Assembly (NCBI GenBank): GCA_030067835.1
Contig: CP092441.1
Coordinates: 1,240,001 to 1,304,000 of the forward strand
Source of the DNA: Chakrabartyella piscis
GTDB taxonomy: Bacteria > Bacillota > Clostridia > Lachnospirales > Anaerotignaceae
Direction: 5' to 3'
DNA: 64,000 nucleotides
Positions 26,701-36,885 of the stretch are shown here, piece after piece (positions within the stretch are counted from its first letter, which is position 1; each line of letters starts with the position of its first letter). A program made the translations under genes and the position numbers. Under the pieces are notes generated by a model. It did not search any database. It had not been told where the DNA came from and worked only from the letters and a program-made list of their open reading frames with translations.

Positions 26701-27416
26701 AAATTATTCGCATGACTTCTGATAATTTGTTGCATTTAAGAGAACATTACGCTGGTCATGTAAGTGTATTTATTGAAAGAAGTTTAGATAAGTACCTTGA
26801 ATTGCAGAACACCGAGCTTTTTGTTTTAACTGAGGCATTGCAAGTTATAAAGTTGGACTTTGAGGTTGACAGAAAAATTAAACTTATTTCATTAACATCT
26901 GAACCTATATCTATAATAAATAATGCGTATGAGGATGAGGTGTGTGTTCATATTTTAACACATAATTTGGACAGTGAGGATTTAGACAGCTTGTATCAAA
27001 ATTACTCTAAGTATCAAGAAAGGACGAAAGAGAAAGTCTTCAATTTGGCTATTGAATATATCAGCAATCTAATTGATTCAAAAGCCGAGATTGATGATTT
27101 ATTGTTATCACTTCTGTTTGAGACAGGTAAAATTGATTTTGGTTATAAAACAAATCTTCTTGATAATATATTGCCTAAATTAAATGAGGAAAGCTGCTGT
27201 GCGATATTTGATAAGGTAGGTGTAACTGAGCTGAAGAATATTTTTACAAAAGGAAGTGGTAGGAGAAAATACAATATAACTGATCAAAATATTGAAATAT
27301 TAGATGTGTTAAAGAAGCATGGGTGGATTTATACATATAATGTTGATGAGCATAACGAGTCAAAATGTTATATTGTTAAAAACAAACCTAAATCTAAAGT
27401 AGAATTTTTAGATTAG
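23748..27416 (+). CDS. YobI-family membrane P-loop NTPase, putative defense effector
   Basis: This 1222-residue protein has Walker A GAYSSGKSS (~42-50) and Walker B VIVFEDMDRF (~240-249). Two predicted transmembrane helices (~124-147 and ~172-192) interrupt the NTPase domain, as in YobI-like NTPases. A long helical C-terminal region (~420-1222) could be a sensor or scaffold. It starts TTG 23748 after GAGGTG. It sits directly behind the restriction genes as the last cargo gene. The YobI NTPase fold is reported near defense genes; a role in anti-phage response is an inference. Confidence 0.82.
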   Translation: MNDNKYNFQKLTPKQDADIAVYDEAIGFTFENDDVKNVAISGAYSSGKSSLIESYKTKHPEKQFIHLSLAHFRSSKQEDDTSEDDGKVKESVLEGKILNQLIHQISAEKIPQTNFRVKKEVDKTSIVLITTVISVFVSCVCFLMFHGNIIQYTSVLPSGWMKSLLDVLITPYSVIIAVLLLIVCGIVFVFTVVKTQKNKNIFHKISLQGNEIEIFEKQDESYFDKYLNEVLYLFENVDADVIVFEDMDRFNASKIFERLREVNTLVNIHRKKQQKEKYKPLRFFYLIRDDIFISKDRTKFFDYIVPVVPIVDSSNSHEQFIKHLKKSGLLEKFNQSFLQGLSLYIDDMRILKNIYNEFVVYFNRLNITDLNCDKMLAMIAYKNIFPRDFSNLQLKQGFVNEIFAQKSNFVTTEIELLQNKINAVNNQIDLVTKESLINEEEIDIIYDHKISSLPTDYYGRPRNSKDVDTYNEEREKRKQVLKDKLGNAIVNFEKEMVTFELEINKVESKLMKDIISRENIEVIFSAKFENEIGAVNEFTEIRGSEYFDLLKYLIRNGFIDETYSDYMTYFYEDSISANDKTFLRRITDKRGAEYTYKLKEPMKVISSPLLRQVDFEEEEVLNFDLVQCILDNSSDNKYDNYLKTLISQLNENGKFDFASQYYSKDISHETFVIKINEYWNSFFYTVLKNDKLPKEQIRKYSIETLYYSDDKTVKLVDIDECLKDYISYSDDYLQIKEPNIPSLIARFKLLDILFVTFNYDVSNKDLFGQVYQENLYVINFSNLKLMLQKEYSIDNEDDIIHKNYTLVQSDPNSPLAKYIANNLYQYIEVVLLSCAGEIYDDLNEVIYLLNCDEIEQQQKEEYIDVLSTTLNDISAITDTSLWKPLLLKELIKFDEDNVLEYYRQFGLVRELIDYINISVKPLDFTNAKGGFGEEICNKFFGSVFANNEIDTDKYQTILLGLGYYYNTFTTENIENAKMTVLIAEQIIRMTSDNLLHLREHYAGHVSVFIERSLDKYLELQNTELFVLTEALQVIKLDFEVDRKIKLISLTSEPISIINNAYEDEVCVHILTHNLDSEDLDSLYQNYSKYQERTKEKVFNLAIEYISNLIDSKAEIDDLLLSLLFETGKIDFGYKTNLLDNILPKLNEESCCAIFDKVGVTELKNIFTKGSGRRKYNITDQNIEILDVLKKHGWIYTYNVDEHNESKCYIVKNKPKSKVEFLD

Positions 27417-27462
27417 TATGTCTCACTTAGTCATAGATTTAGAGAAGTTTCATTGATTATTT

Positions 27463-27484
27463 TGATACTACTGTGATACTAAAA
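27463..27484. repeat. Tandem 11-bp repeat pair (TGATACTA type), right end of element 2
   Basis: TGATACTACTG (27463-27473) and TGATACTAAAA (27474-27484) match the pair at 13683-13704 in all but one base. Both lie shortly after the last cargo gene, marking equivalent ends of sister elements. Confidence 0.68.
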
Positions 27485-27547
27485 ATTTGACTTCTCATAA
27501 ATAATAGGTATAATGAGGATATAAAGCGAACAAAATAACACCAAATA

Positions 27548-27561
27548 GATACAAAAGTATC
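27548..27561. promoter_or_regulatory. Isolated GATAC-N4-GTATC operator-like site
   Basis: GATAC-AAAA-GTATC is the same palindrome as those in the repressor/xis region at 14370-14469. Here it is 64 bases beyond the repeat pair, with no regulator gene nearby. It could be a trace of a further element end or a distal repressor site. Confidence 0.5.
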
Positions 27562-27603
27562 CTAGATTAAATAAAACTTTGCGAGTGGGAATGAAATGAG
27601 AAA

Positions 27604-27647
27604 ACCTCGAAAGCCTTGATATTACAGGGTTTTCGAGGATATTTTTT
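27604..27647 (+). terminator. Rho-independent terminator
   Basis: A CCTCGAAAgCC / GGgTTTTCGAGG stem is followed by a T-run (27642-27648), with A residues upstream that could also serve the minus strand. It lies between the element-2 end and the integrase remnant. Confidence 0.8.
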
Positions 27648-27652
27648 TGTCT

Positions 27653-27674
27653 AGCGTACTGAAAGCGTACTATT
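27653..27674. repeat. Tandem 11-bp repeat pair (AGCGTACT type)
   Basis: AGCGTACTGAA (27653-27663) and AGCGTACTATT (27664-27674) overlap the stop codon of the integrase remnant. The architecture matches the other pairs. The word differs, which suggests a third integrase specificity. Confidence 0.55.
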
Positions 27675-27797
27675 ATTTTAAAAGCTCTAACCGTTCCGCT
27701 ACTTCCCCATGCTTGTTAGGGTAGAGGTGGGAATAGGTCTGTAGGGTGGTTTCTATGTTCTCGTGCCCCAGCCTTTCAGAGATTAGGAGCGGAGAGA
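27673..27797 (-). pseudogene. C-terminal remnant of a tyrosine recombinase
   Basis: The minus-strand frame ending at 27673 reads ISERLGHENIETTLQTYSH, then LYPNKHGEVAERLELLK and stop. This carries the LGHE box and the nucleophile-Tyr TYSH of phage-type integrases. Everything N-terminal to it is gone; the IS3 copy begins at 27798. The sequence beyond the IS is helicase, not integrase, so a deletion accompanied the IS. Confidence 0.85.
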
Positions 27798-27826
27798 TGG
27801 AATGTCAACACTTTTTTGGACAATTT

Positions 27827-28609
27827 TTATAAGGTCAGTACCCGATATTCGGCTGGTGTTCTATAATCCAAAGAGCCATGCAAACGTATGTTATTGAACC
27901 AATGCACATAGTCTGCAAGTTCTAACTTCAATTGCTCCAAACTGACGAAATTTCGTCCTCGAACAAATTCTGTTTTGAATACCTTGAAATTGGCTTCTGC
28001 AACTGCATTATCATAGGGGCAGCCCTTCATGCTGAGGGATCGTTTGATCTGAAACACATCTAACATTTCATCAATGAGATAGTTTTTAAACTCGCTGCCT
28101 CGATCCGTATGGAACAACTCGATTTCAGATAAATTCCCTTTGATTGTTGCAAAAGCATCATATACCAACTGAGCATTTTTGTGAAGTCCTGCACTAAATC
28201 CAACGATTTCTCGGTTGAATAAATCAATTAAGATACAAACATAGTTCCATTTATAGTTCACTCGAACATACGTCAAATCCCCAACAATTACTGCATTGGG
28301 AGGCTGGTTATCAAATTGACGAGCTAGTTCGTTTTTTACTGGCGACTCATTGCATTGTTGCTTTTGTGGTTTGAACTTGGCAACGGTATAGACCGAAATT
28401 AGCCCTAAACGTTTCATAATGCGGCAAATTCTGCGTCTAGAAACCTGTTTGCCCAACTTCTTCAGCTCTTTTTTCATTTTACGACTTCCGTAGACTTCTT
28501 TATTTTCATAAAAAATCCGTTCAATTTCTTGTTCTAATTCCGTATCATCTTTCTTGGACGAAGCCTCGTAATAGTAGGTACTCCTGCTGATTTCAAGGCA
28601 TTTACACAT
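27827..28609 (-). CDS. IS3-family transposase OrfB (copy 2)
   Basis: Its 260 residues are identical to 980-1762, with an intact DDE core (GDLTYV, HTDRGSEF, VAEANFKVFKTE). It is probably made as a frameshift fusion with OrfA. Confidence 0.93.
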   Translation of the reverse strand: MCKCLEISRSTYYYEASSKKDDTELEQEIERIFYENKEVYGSRKMKKELKKLGKQVSRRRICRIMKRLGLISVYTVAKFKPQKQQCNESPVKNELARQFDNQPPNAVIVGDLTYVRVNYKWNYVCILIDLFNREIVGFSAGLHKNAQLVYDAFATIKGNLSEIELFHTDRGSEFKNYLIDEMLDVFQIKRSLSMKGCPYDNAVAEANFKVFKTEFVRGRNFVSLEQLKLELADYVHWFNNIRLHGSLDYRTPAEYRVLTL

Positions 28610-28650
28610 GGCTGATATAGAGTATTTGTGTCGATTTGCTCGAATTACAA

Positions 28651-28938
28651 TTACTTTCGTCCGAATATCAGCGCCGCTTGCTTTAGTATGTCATTTTCCA
28701 TTCGTAGCTGTTGTAGCTCTTTACGAAGTTTGATGAGTTCAGCTTCTTCTGGTGTGCGATTATCAGCTTCTTTTGTAGAACCAGTAGCATTGTAACGCTG
28801 TATCCAGCGATTCAGTGCCGATGGTGTTAAATCGTATTCACGATTGATATCTGCTTTCGATTTTCCGTTGTTATATAATTGAACCATCTGCTGTTTAAAT
28901 TCTTCTGTAAATTCTCTTCGTTGTCGTTTTTTAGTCAT
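28651..28938 (-). CDS. IS3-family transposase OrfA (copy 2)
   Basis: Its 95 residues are identical to 651-938, comprising an HTH and a leucine zipper. It has the same AAGGAGATGATT ribosome binding site. The promoter would lie in the IS left end near 28939-29016. Confidence 0.93.
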   Translation of the reverse strand: MTKKRQRREFTEEFKQQMVQLYNNGKSKADINREYDLTPSALNRWIQRYNATGSTKEADNRTPEEAELIKLRKELQQLRMENDILKQAALIFGRK

Positions 28939-29016
28939 GTAATCATCTCCTTATTTTATATTAGTTTTATTTTACATGACCTTATCTTTTCTGTCTAGTT
29001 AAGTATAGCCATTCCA

Positions 29017-32000
29017 TGGACGCCAAGGGCAATCTGTATGATGAAGTGCAACGAGTTTCGTTTGAATGTTTGTACCAGCACCACATTTCGCTGTACTTCC
29101 GATTAACACTCTAACACTACCTTTACGCACTTTTGCAAAGAGTTCAGCCTTTTGTTGTTCTGTATTCGCATCGTGGATAAATTTAATCTCATCAGGTGGC
29201 ACACCTTTTTCAATGAGCTTGTTTTTAATATCATCGTACACATTGAAAGTACCATCATAATGTGGGGTAGAGAGGTCACAGAAGACAATTTGTGTACCAC
29301 TGGTAGGCTTGCTTTCCTCCCAAATATCAAATACATTTTTTACACAAGTGTTAATTTTGCTATCCTCATTATCAGGTAACATATCATTTCCAAGCCTTTG
29401 GTCAAGTGCTAGTTTTCGCCCATCAGAAGTGATTTTAAGCATATTGTCAATGTTTGGCTCAACATCTTTATTCCTAACAGCTTCAGCACGATCTGCAAGG
29501 TTTTCTACCATCTCTTGTTGAAACTCTGATGGCTTTGTAACTACTGTTTCGTGAATAGCTTTAGGCACAGGAAGATTAAGCATATCAGCAGTTTGAATAT
29601 CCGACGCTTCTTTCCAAATGTTAATAAGTTCAGGCAAATTAAAGAACTTAGCGAAACGAGTTTTACTTCTAAAACCAGTTCCTTCAGGTGCAAGTTCAAT
29701 GGCTGTTATTTTCTCACCAAAGTTTGCAGCCCATGCGTCAAAGTGGGTCAAATCAAGCCTTTCAAGAGTATTATACTGCAAGTATCTCATCATGGTGTAG
29801 AGTTCCGTCATGCTATTGCTGACAGGTGTGCCAGTGGCAAAAACCACACCTTTCCCACCTGTAAGTTCGTCCATGTATTGGCACTTTGTAAACATATCCG
29901 TTGACTTTTGTGCCTCCGATTGTCCAATACCAGCGACGTTGCGCATTTTAGTATGCAAAAACAAGTTTTTGAACAAATGTGCCTCATCTACAAATAGCTT
30001 ATCAACTCCTAATTCTTCAAATGTGATAACACTATCTTTTCGTTCTTGTGTAGCAAGTTTTTCAAGCCTTGTTTCAAGTGATTTCTTCGTTTTTTCTAGT
30101 TGTTTAATGGTGTAGCGTTCTCCATTTTGCGATTTTGCATCGTCAATGGCACGAAGAATGTCACTGACTTGTTTTTTTAGAATAGCTTCTTGCCTTGCAA
30201 CAGATAGAGGGATTTTCTCGAACTGACTATGCCCAATTACCACAATATCAAAATCACCAGTGGCAATACGTGAGCAGAATGTTTTTCGATTAGCTGGCTC
30301 AAAGTCTTTTTTCGTGGCTACCAAAACTTTTGCACCAGGATATAGCTGATAAATATCAGCACCCATCTGCTCGGTCAAATGGTTTGGCACTACAAAGAGT
30401 GATTTTTGATTTAAGCCTAATCGTTTACCCTCCATAGCACTTGAAATCATTGTAAATGTTTTACCTGCACCAACACAGTGAGCAAGCAAGGAATTCCCAC
30501 CATACATAGTTCTTGCAACAGCGTTTTTCTGATGATCGTTTAGAGTAATAAGTGGGGACATACCATCGAATTTAATATGCTCACCATTAAACTCACGAGG
30601 ACGAGTGGAGTTATAAATTTCATTGTAGACTGCTGATAAATCTTCACGCCTTTGTGGGTCTTTCCATACCCATTCTTTAAAAGCTTCACCGATTTGCTCT
30701 TGTTTTTGCTGTGCTATGGTGGTTTCTTTTGCATTTAAAACACGGATTTCTCTGCCTTCATCATCGTATTTTTTATCATAGATACGAGTATCACGCAAGT
30801 TTAAGCTATCTTCGATAATAGCATAGGCATTTTTGCGTTTTGTACCAAAAGTCGCAAAACTTTTCGGATTGGCTCTATCTTCGGATTTACCTTTGACATT
30901 CCATTCACCACTGTATTTAGAGTAGTTAATATCAATTTTACTGCCTTGTGAATATCGTGGAGTTCCAAGCAGTTCAAACATAAACTGAGCATAGTATTTC
31001 GGCTCTATCCAAGTCGCACCTATACGCACATCAATTTCACTGGCTGATAGTTCCTTTGGTTGTACCTTTGTAAGCATTTCAACATTGACGTTGTATTCAG
31101 GATAACTTTCAGCAGCTACCTGTGCCATACCAAGTTTTTCACGCACATTACCACTTAAGTATTCATCAGAAGTTAAAAACCTAGCATTTGTATTATCTTC
31201 GCCACAATGAAGTGGGTCTTTAAAGATTATACCTTTAAGATTTTCTATCACTTCATCGGTAGTATATTTTTCGCTGAGTAAACTTGACATAAAGCCAAGG
31301 TCAACACCAGCTTTTTCTGCAATAGAAATAGCAAGTGCTTCTGACGGAGTGTCAACACTTGCTACTTTAACAGAATTTTTAATTGTCCTTTTTGTGAAAA
31401 TATCGGCTTTGCCTTTTAAGTTGCGTTCTTCATCTAGTTTTTCAAGGGAGCATAGCAGTGGGTAGCTAACATCATTGGAAAATAGCCTTTTGCTCGTTCT
31501 TGAATTGATTAGACCATGTTTTTTATTGTAACTGTCATAAAAGGTATTCAGTTCAGATTGTGCCTTTTGTAACTCTTCATCGGAACATGCATCAAGCTGC
31601 ATTTCAATAATTTCTCTTGTTTTATCACGGACAGCAAGCAAATCTTTCATTTTTACATTGTCTTTATCCGAAAGCAAAACTTCACTCATTCGGCTATTTT
31701 CTCTAAAATACACCTTATCATCTACAAGAGTATAACTGAAATTTCTAACATCAGGAGTAGCACTGATAGAAGTATCCACTTCTTTATCATCAGCTTGCAC
31801 CTTTTGGTTTAACAGTTCGTTATTCGGCTCTGCAAGGTGGGTAATGGCATTTTGTAATTGCTCTGATAGTGGACTATCTACATTAGGGTTACAAGTGGAC
31901 TCCATTCCAAATGGTCCACTTACCATAGCCATTTCGCCCATAATCATTTGTGGGTTATCAATGAAATATTGGTTAAGAGAAACACCATCTGCATTTTCAG

Positions 32001-35000
32001 CAACATTTACCCAAGATGGCAAAGTTTCAGGAGCATGGTCACGCTTTTGGAGGAAGATAATATCAGATGTTACCTCTGTGCCAGCGTTTGCTTTAAATGC
32101 TGTGTTTGGAAGTCTAATTGCACCTAGCAAATCGGCTCTCTGTGCTAAATATTCACGCACCGAACTACTTTGTTTATCCAGTGTGCCTTTGCTTGTAATA
32201 AAGGCAATAATGCCACCTGTACGCACTTTATCAAGAGTTGCACCAAAGAAATAGTCGTGAATTAAAAATCCTTGTTTATCATACCTTTTATCAGCTATGC
32301 CATAGTTACCAAAAGGCACATTACCAATAGCAGTATCAAAGAAATTATCAGGGAAGTTTGTTTTTTCGTATCCTTTGATATGAATATCTGCGTTAGGGTA
32401 AAGCTGACTTGCAATTCTACCTGTTAGGCTATCAAGTTCTGCACCATATAGTTTGGTATCTGCCATAGTCCTCGGTAGCATACCAAAAAAGTTACCACTT
32501 CCAAGTGCAGGATCTAGCATATTCCCATCGGTAGACACACCCATATTTTCTAAGGCTTCATACATAGAACGAATGACAACAGGCGAGGTATAATGGGCAT
32601 TTAGAGTGCTTGCCCTTGCTTTTTCGTATTCATCATCAGTAAGCAAGTTTTTAAGCTGTGCATATTCGCTTGACCACGCTGCTTTGCTATTGTCAAAGAC
32701 TTCTGATAAACCACCAAAACCAACATATTCGTGTAAAATTTCTTGTTCATCAGGTGTTGCACGTCGGTGTTCACTTTCAATGGTTTTGAGTGTTTCAATG
32801 GCTTGGATATTTCTTGCAAACTTTTCTTTTGCAGTACCTACACCTAAATCATCATTGGTAATCTTAAAGTTGATTTTAGGCAAGCTGAGCCAGCTTGACC
32901 GCATATTTACGTTTAAATTTTCAGAACTATTTAAACTTTCGTCCGCAGATGATAAATTTCGATTATCGGAATACTTTGTTGCGATATTGGATCCAACGTC
33001 ACGTTGGTCTTTTTGTGGTGGGGTAAATTCCAAAGTACCACCATCGAAGTCAAACGCAACACTGCCTTGTTCAGCTTTCCAAGCCTTAAACTTCTCATAG
33101 ATTTCAGGTGTCATATTATCGCCTAAAATCTCGCCATAAGGAGTAATAGAGGTGGTTTGTGTGGTATAAACTAAATCGCCACTTTTACCGACTGTGTATT
33201 TTACACCATCAGCATTATAGCCTATAACATCTTGGTCATTGTATTTAGAGTAATCAAGAGTAAGGTCGCTGAAGTTATCAAAAAACAAAATATCAGGTGG
33301 GGTGGGTGCTTGTTCCATTGTAAGCAAAGTATCAACTGCTTTTTGTGCCTCTTCTTTTGTGGGATAGGCTTGATAAATCAAGTTAGGATATTGGTGCTTT
33401 TCCCAACCCTCATAGTTAAACTCATTGTCACGGACAACATAGGAACGGTCAAAGCCTTCTTCTAGCAATTCGATGGTGTAGCGTGGTGCATCCACGATAG
33501 TAGCAGTGTCTATCTCCAACTGCATGGTTTGTTGTGGCTCATTTCGTTCTTGTTCTAATACCAAGTCACGAGCGTGGCTGACACTTACCATTTGCATCAC
33601 TGGTAAGGTACTATGAACATCACGCAAATACACAGTATCGTCTTGATACTGTACTTGCTCAATAGAGAATAATTTACCCTCGTATTGCACCTGAGAGCCA
33701 ATGGGAATAAATTCACTTGATTTATGTGCTGTTAAGAGTGTATGTTCCTCATTTTTAGCACCTAAGAAACGAAAATCAATTCCTTTTAAGGCTAGTTTTG
33801 TACTGGCAATCCGCCAATCCGCCATGTTTGTGCCAGTTATGTAGGAGTTGCCAAGTTCGGAAATATCTCGCTGCAACAATTTGCTCTCAATAATCGGTGC
33901 GACTTGTTCAGCATCTTTGCCATAAAATAGCAGTAGTTCTCCAGCCACAACACCAATTACATCATTTGGATATTTTGCCTTGGCTTCTAAAAATGCAATA
34001 ACACTTTGTTCGCCTTGGACGATTTTTTCTTGTCTTGCAATAGTTTCTTCTTTTGATACTTGTGGATAGAATAACGTGGCTTTTTCTTTAATTTGCTTAA
34101 TTGCAAGAGGTGGCATATCATTGTCATAAATTTTTACAGTACCATCTTCAGCAATATGAGCAATATTTTTATAATCGTTATTTTCTGTATCGAAGTAATT
34201 CCAAACAGTAGTACCATTCCCTAAGTTCCCATAACCTAATACAAATTCTTTGCCATCATCACCAATATATACAATCATTTCTTCATCTTTAAAATGGCTA
34301 CTTGATTTAACAAATTCACTTGCAAAATCACTATACATAATTGTTCTTGTAGATGGTGTGTTAAGTTTACTTTCGTCCTGTTCTACAAGTTCAACCACCT
34401 TATTTGCAAGAACATCAGTAGTAGCATTATCATCAAGTTGCTCTTTCGCATACTCAATAAATTCTTCCGAAACAACTAAGCCTTTATCTTGTAAAATACT
34501 TTGAACAGTATTTACTTCCTCTATATCCATAACGCTTTCATCTACTGGCATAGGTGCAGAGAAATCGAGTGTTAATTGCCCATATTCATCAGAATTAAGT
34601 GTAGGCTGTCTTTTATTTTCAAGTTTTCGTGCAAGAGAAGTGATGTCATTTCCTTCTACTACTTTTTCGATTTGCGTAACTGGAGTTAGCCTTTTATTTT
34701 TTGATGGATAGACTTCATAAGTGCCATTTTTATAGGCTGTCACATTATCAAAAGCCTTTTGCATATCGGAAAAACCACGCTCGTCGGAAAGCGTATTATC
34801 GAGGGCGTATGTCATTTGCTCTAAAAGATTATCCACAAAACCATCATTATCAATCTGTTCTGCAATGGCATTGACATTTCCCCAATAGTCATCAATTTTG
34901 GAGTCAAAAGGACGCTCCAAGTCCTTTGGTGAGTGATGATAAAAACTTTTTATGGATACAGCAAGTTTTTGCTTTGTAAAGGTAGGAATATATGCCTTTT

Positions 35001-36480
35001 CGCTATCATTTAAGTAACGATTTTCTTTAATATACCCCTCAATTTTCTTTGCGATTTGCCCATAATTGAGCATTGTTTTCTCATAAGGATTTAAAATTTC
35101 ACCACGTTTAAACTCAATACCCTTAGCACTTGACATTGTGCTAAGTCCACCAACACTATGACCACCGATACCTTGTTTATCATTTAAAAATCTTGCTTTT
35201 TCCTTACTATCCTTGCCACTTTGGAAAAACAGGTAAGCTTCGATTTTTCTATCATTTACACTGCTTTCACGCCCTATGAAATAATAATCCAATTCATCTT
35301 GTGTGATAAAACTTTCTTTTATTCTTTCAAACTCATCACGAGCAGGAGGGAAGTTTATAGGCTTATTGTTCATATCCTTAATGATGTTTTGTATATTGTA
35401 CAAACTTCTTGTTCCACTTTTAAAACGCATAACTCCTTCTTCGCCAGCGTTTTCGTGATCTTGTATCATTTGCTTTATGCCATCATTCATATCAGCAAAT
35501 TTTTCGCTGTCTTTAAAGTGTTTTGAAATTTCCACAAGACAATCAGGGTAGCCAAAACGGGTAACGATATTATCGAGCTTCTCATTTTTATAGCCATCAT
35601 CTCTATCACGATACATATATGAGTAAGTGCCAGCGATATGGTGCATATAGCTTTCTTGCGACTGTTCTAAAATCTCATTATTTGCAAATCTGCCATCTTC
35701 TAAAAGTCCACGCACTTTTTCAGCCACTTGCTCCCAAGAGAGATTGATTTTATTTCGTGATAGCCTAACCAATGTGCCTTTTGCTATCTGCATACCAGTT
35801 TCGTTAAACCAAACAGCATATTTCTGTCCGTCAATATCAAAACCTTTGCCACCAGTCCCATAGTGTTTTTCAAGAAATTTAGAATTATCCTGTAAATCGG
35901 TAGTATAGGCAAAATGCCCAGCAATGCGTGGAAGATTAAACTTTGTGAGTTCATTGTTGCCTGATGTTAGAATTTTATCTACCACATTAAGAGGAATTAC
36001 ATTGTTATCCATCACTGGATTTTTTGCAAAAGAAAAAGCAACAGATTTCTCTGTCGCTTTGCTTTCTACTATATGTTCAATTTGCTGCTCAACTGATGGA
36101 AAGAGTGAGATTTGCGTTGTTTTTTCGGCTTGTTTTTTTCTAAAAGATGGCAGAACCATATTGTTAGTTAAACCTTGTACCAAATCCCAAGATAGAGTGC
36201 TTTCGGCTTTTCTTGATAGGTATGAGCCGTTCCACACAGTAAGTCCATTATCAGTAGCTTTATACCCAAGCCTTATATCTTCGTGCATTATTTCCACAAA
36301 AGCATCCCCGAAATTATGTGACATATATTCGGCTCTATCATCATTTGAAAAATGGGCAGAAAAATAAGCTGAAATTTCTTCCAGCTTATTTTTAAAGTGG
36401 GTATCATGGCTTAATATTGCTTTTAAATATTCCTCTGATTTTTCATCAGTGGTGACAAAGTCTAGCAGTAAATCAGTTCC
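29017..36480 (-). pseudogene. Very large DNA methylase/SNF2-helicase protein of conjugative elements, truncated at both ends
   Basis: About 2480 residues of native coding remain. In order they are N-terminal LPD/DUF-type domains, an N6-methyltransferase-like domain (DPALGSGNFFGM; IGNVPFGNY in the NPPY position) and an SF2 helicase domain (Walker A HCVGAGKTFTM, DEAH as VDEAHLFKN, GTPVSNS). It ends at helicase motif VI, HHTDCPWRP, where IS3 copy 2 begins, so the QREGR part and the C-terminus are lost. The 5' end runs directly into the 3' end of tnpV in another frame. The open frame up to 36651 there is tnpV sequence, not helicase. Such proteins accompany ICEs and are thought to protect or process transferred DNA. 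Confidence 0.85.
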
Positions 36481-36812
36481 CTTAGAACTACTTCCTCTGC
36501 CTGTGCTTTGATGTTCGTTACCATCTGCACCCATAACATCTGATTGGTGGCTTTCAGTTCCTCCGTTACGTTCTGCGACTTCATCATTTGCTCCATCATC
36601 AAGTCCACTTGTTCCTCTGCTTGATTGTCTATCTCGCACAGATGTGGCCACAAACTCCCGTCTGTCAGCATCCTGCTGTATGTCCCTCGTCTGTGATTTT
36701 TCAGATGTGTTTCCCTGAGAAGTCCGTATTTGCCCACTGTATCTGGATAATCCTCCAGTCCTAGCGTCAAGTTCGGAATTTGGTAATCGCCATTCTTTTG
36801 ATAGGTTAGATT
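36462..36812 (-). pseudogene. tnpV: TnpV family protein (copy 3), 5'-truncated by IS1634-like element
   Basis: The frame reads LTYQKNGDYQIPNLTL.., VGKYGLLRETHLKNH.. and ends AEEVVLRELIYC, typical TnpV. Its first few residues are replaced by IS end sequence (the frame continues artificially to 36878). Its stop lies within a few bases of the point where helicase coding begins on the same strand. Confidence 0.8.
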
Positions 36813-36885
36813 CTCAACTTCCTGAAATTTTGACACTAAATAAAAACAAAACCCAATAAAGTCCAGTAAAATCGGCAAATCTATT

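Larger units (their letters stand above)
27798..29016 (-). mobile_element. IS3-family insertion sequence, copy 2 (inverted relative to copy 1)
   Basis: This copy has the same length (1219 bp) as 573-1791, and its transposase products are identical. The flanks are integrase remnant on one side and helicase on the other, with no target duplication (AGA / TGG). This fits a deletion between two IS copies that left one hybrid junction. Confidence 0.9.

Noticed and set aside
29066..36367. Many open frames on the plus strand opposite the helicase remnant, up to ~164 residues
   Set aside because: They lack ribosome binding sites and recognisable domains, and lie opposite a frame with clear helicase and methylase motifs; they are shadow frames.
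36468..36651. N-terminal 60 residues of the giant helicase frame as a real start
   Set aside because: The DNA encodes the conserved end of TnpV in another frame, so this part of the helicase frame is accidental.
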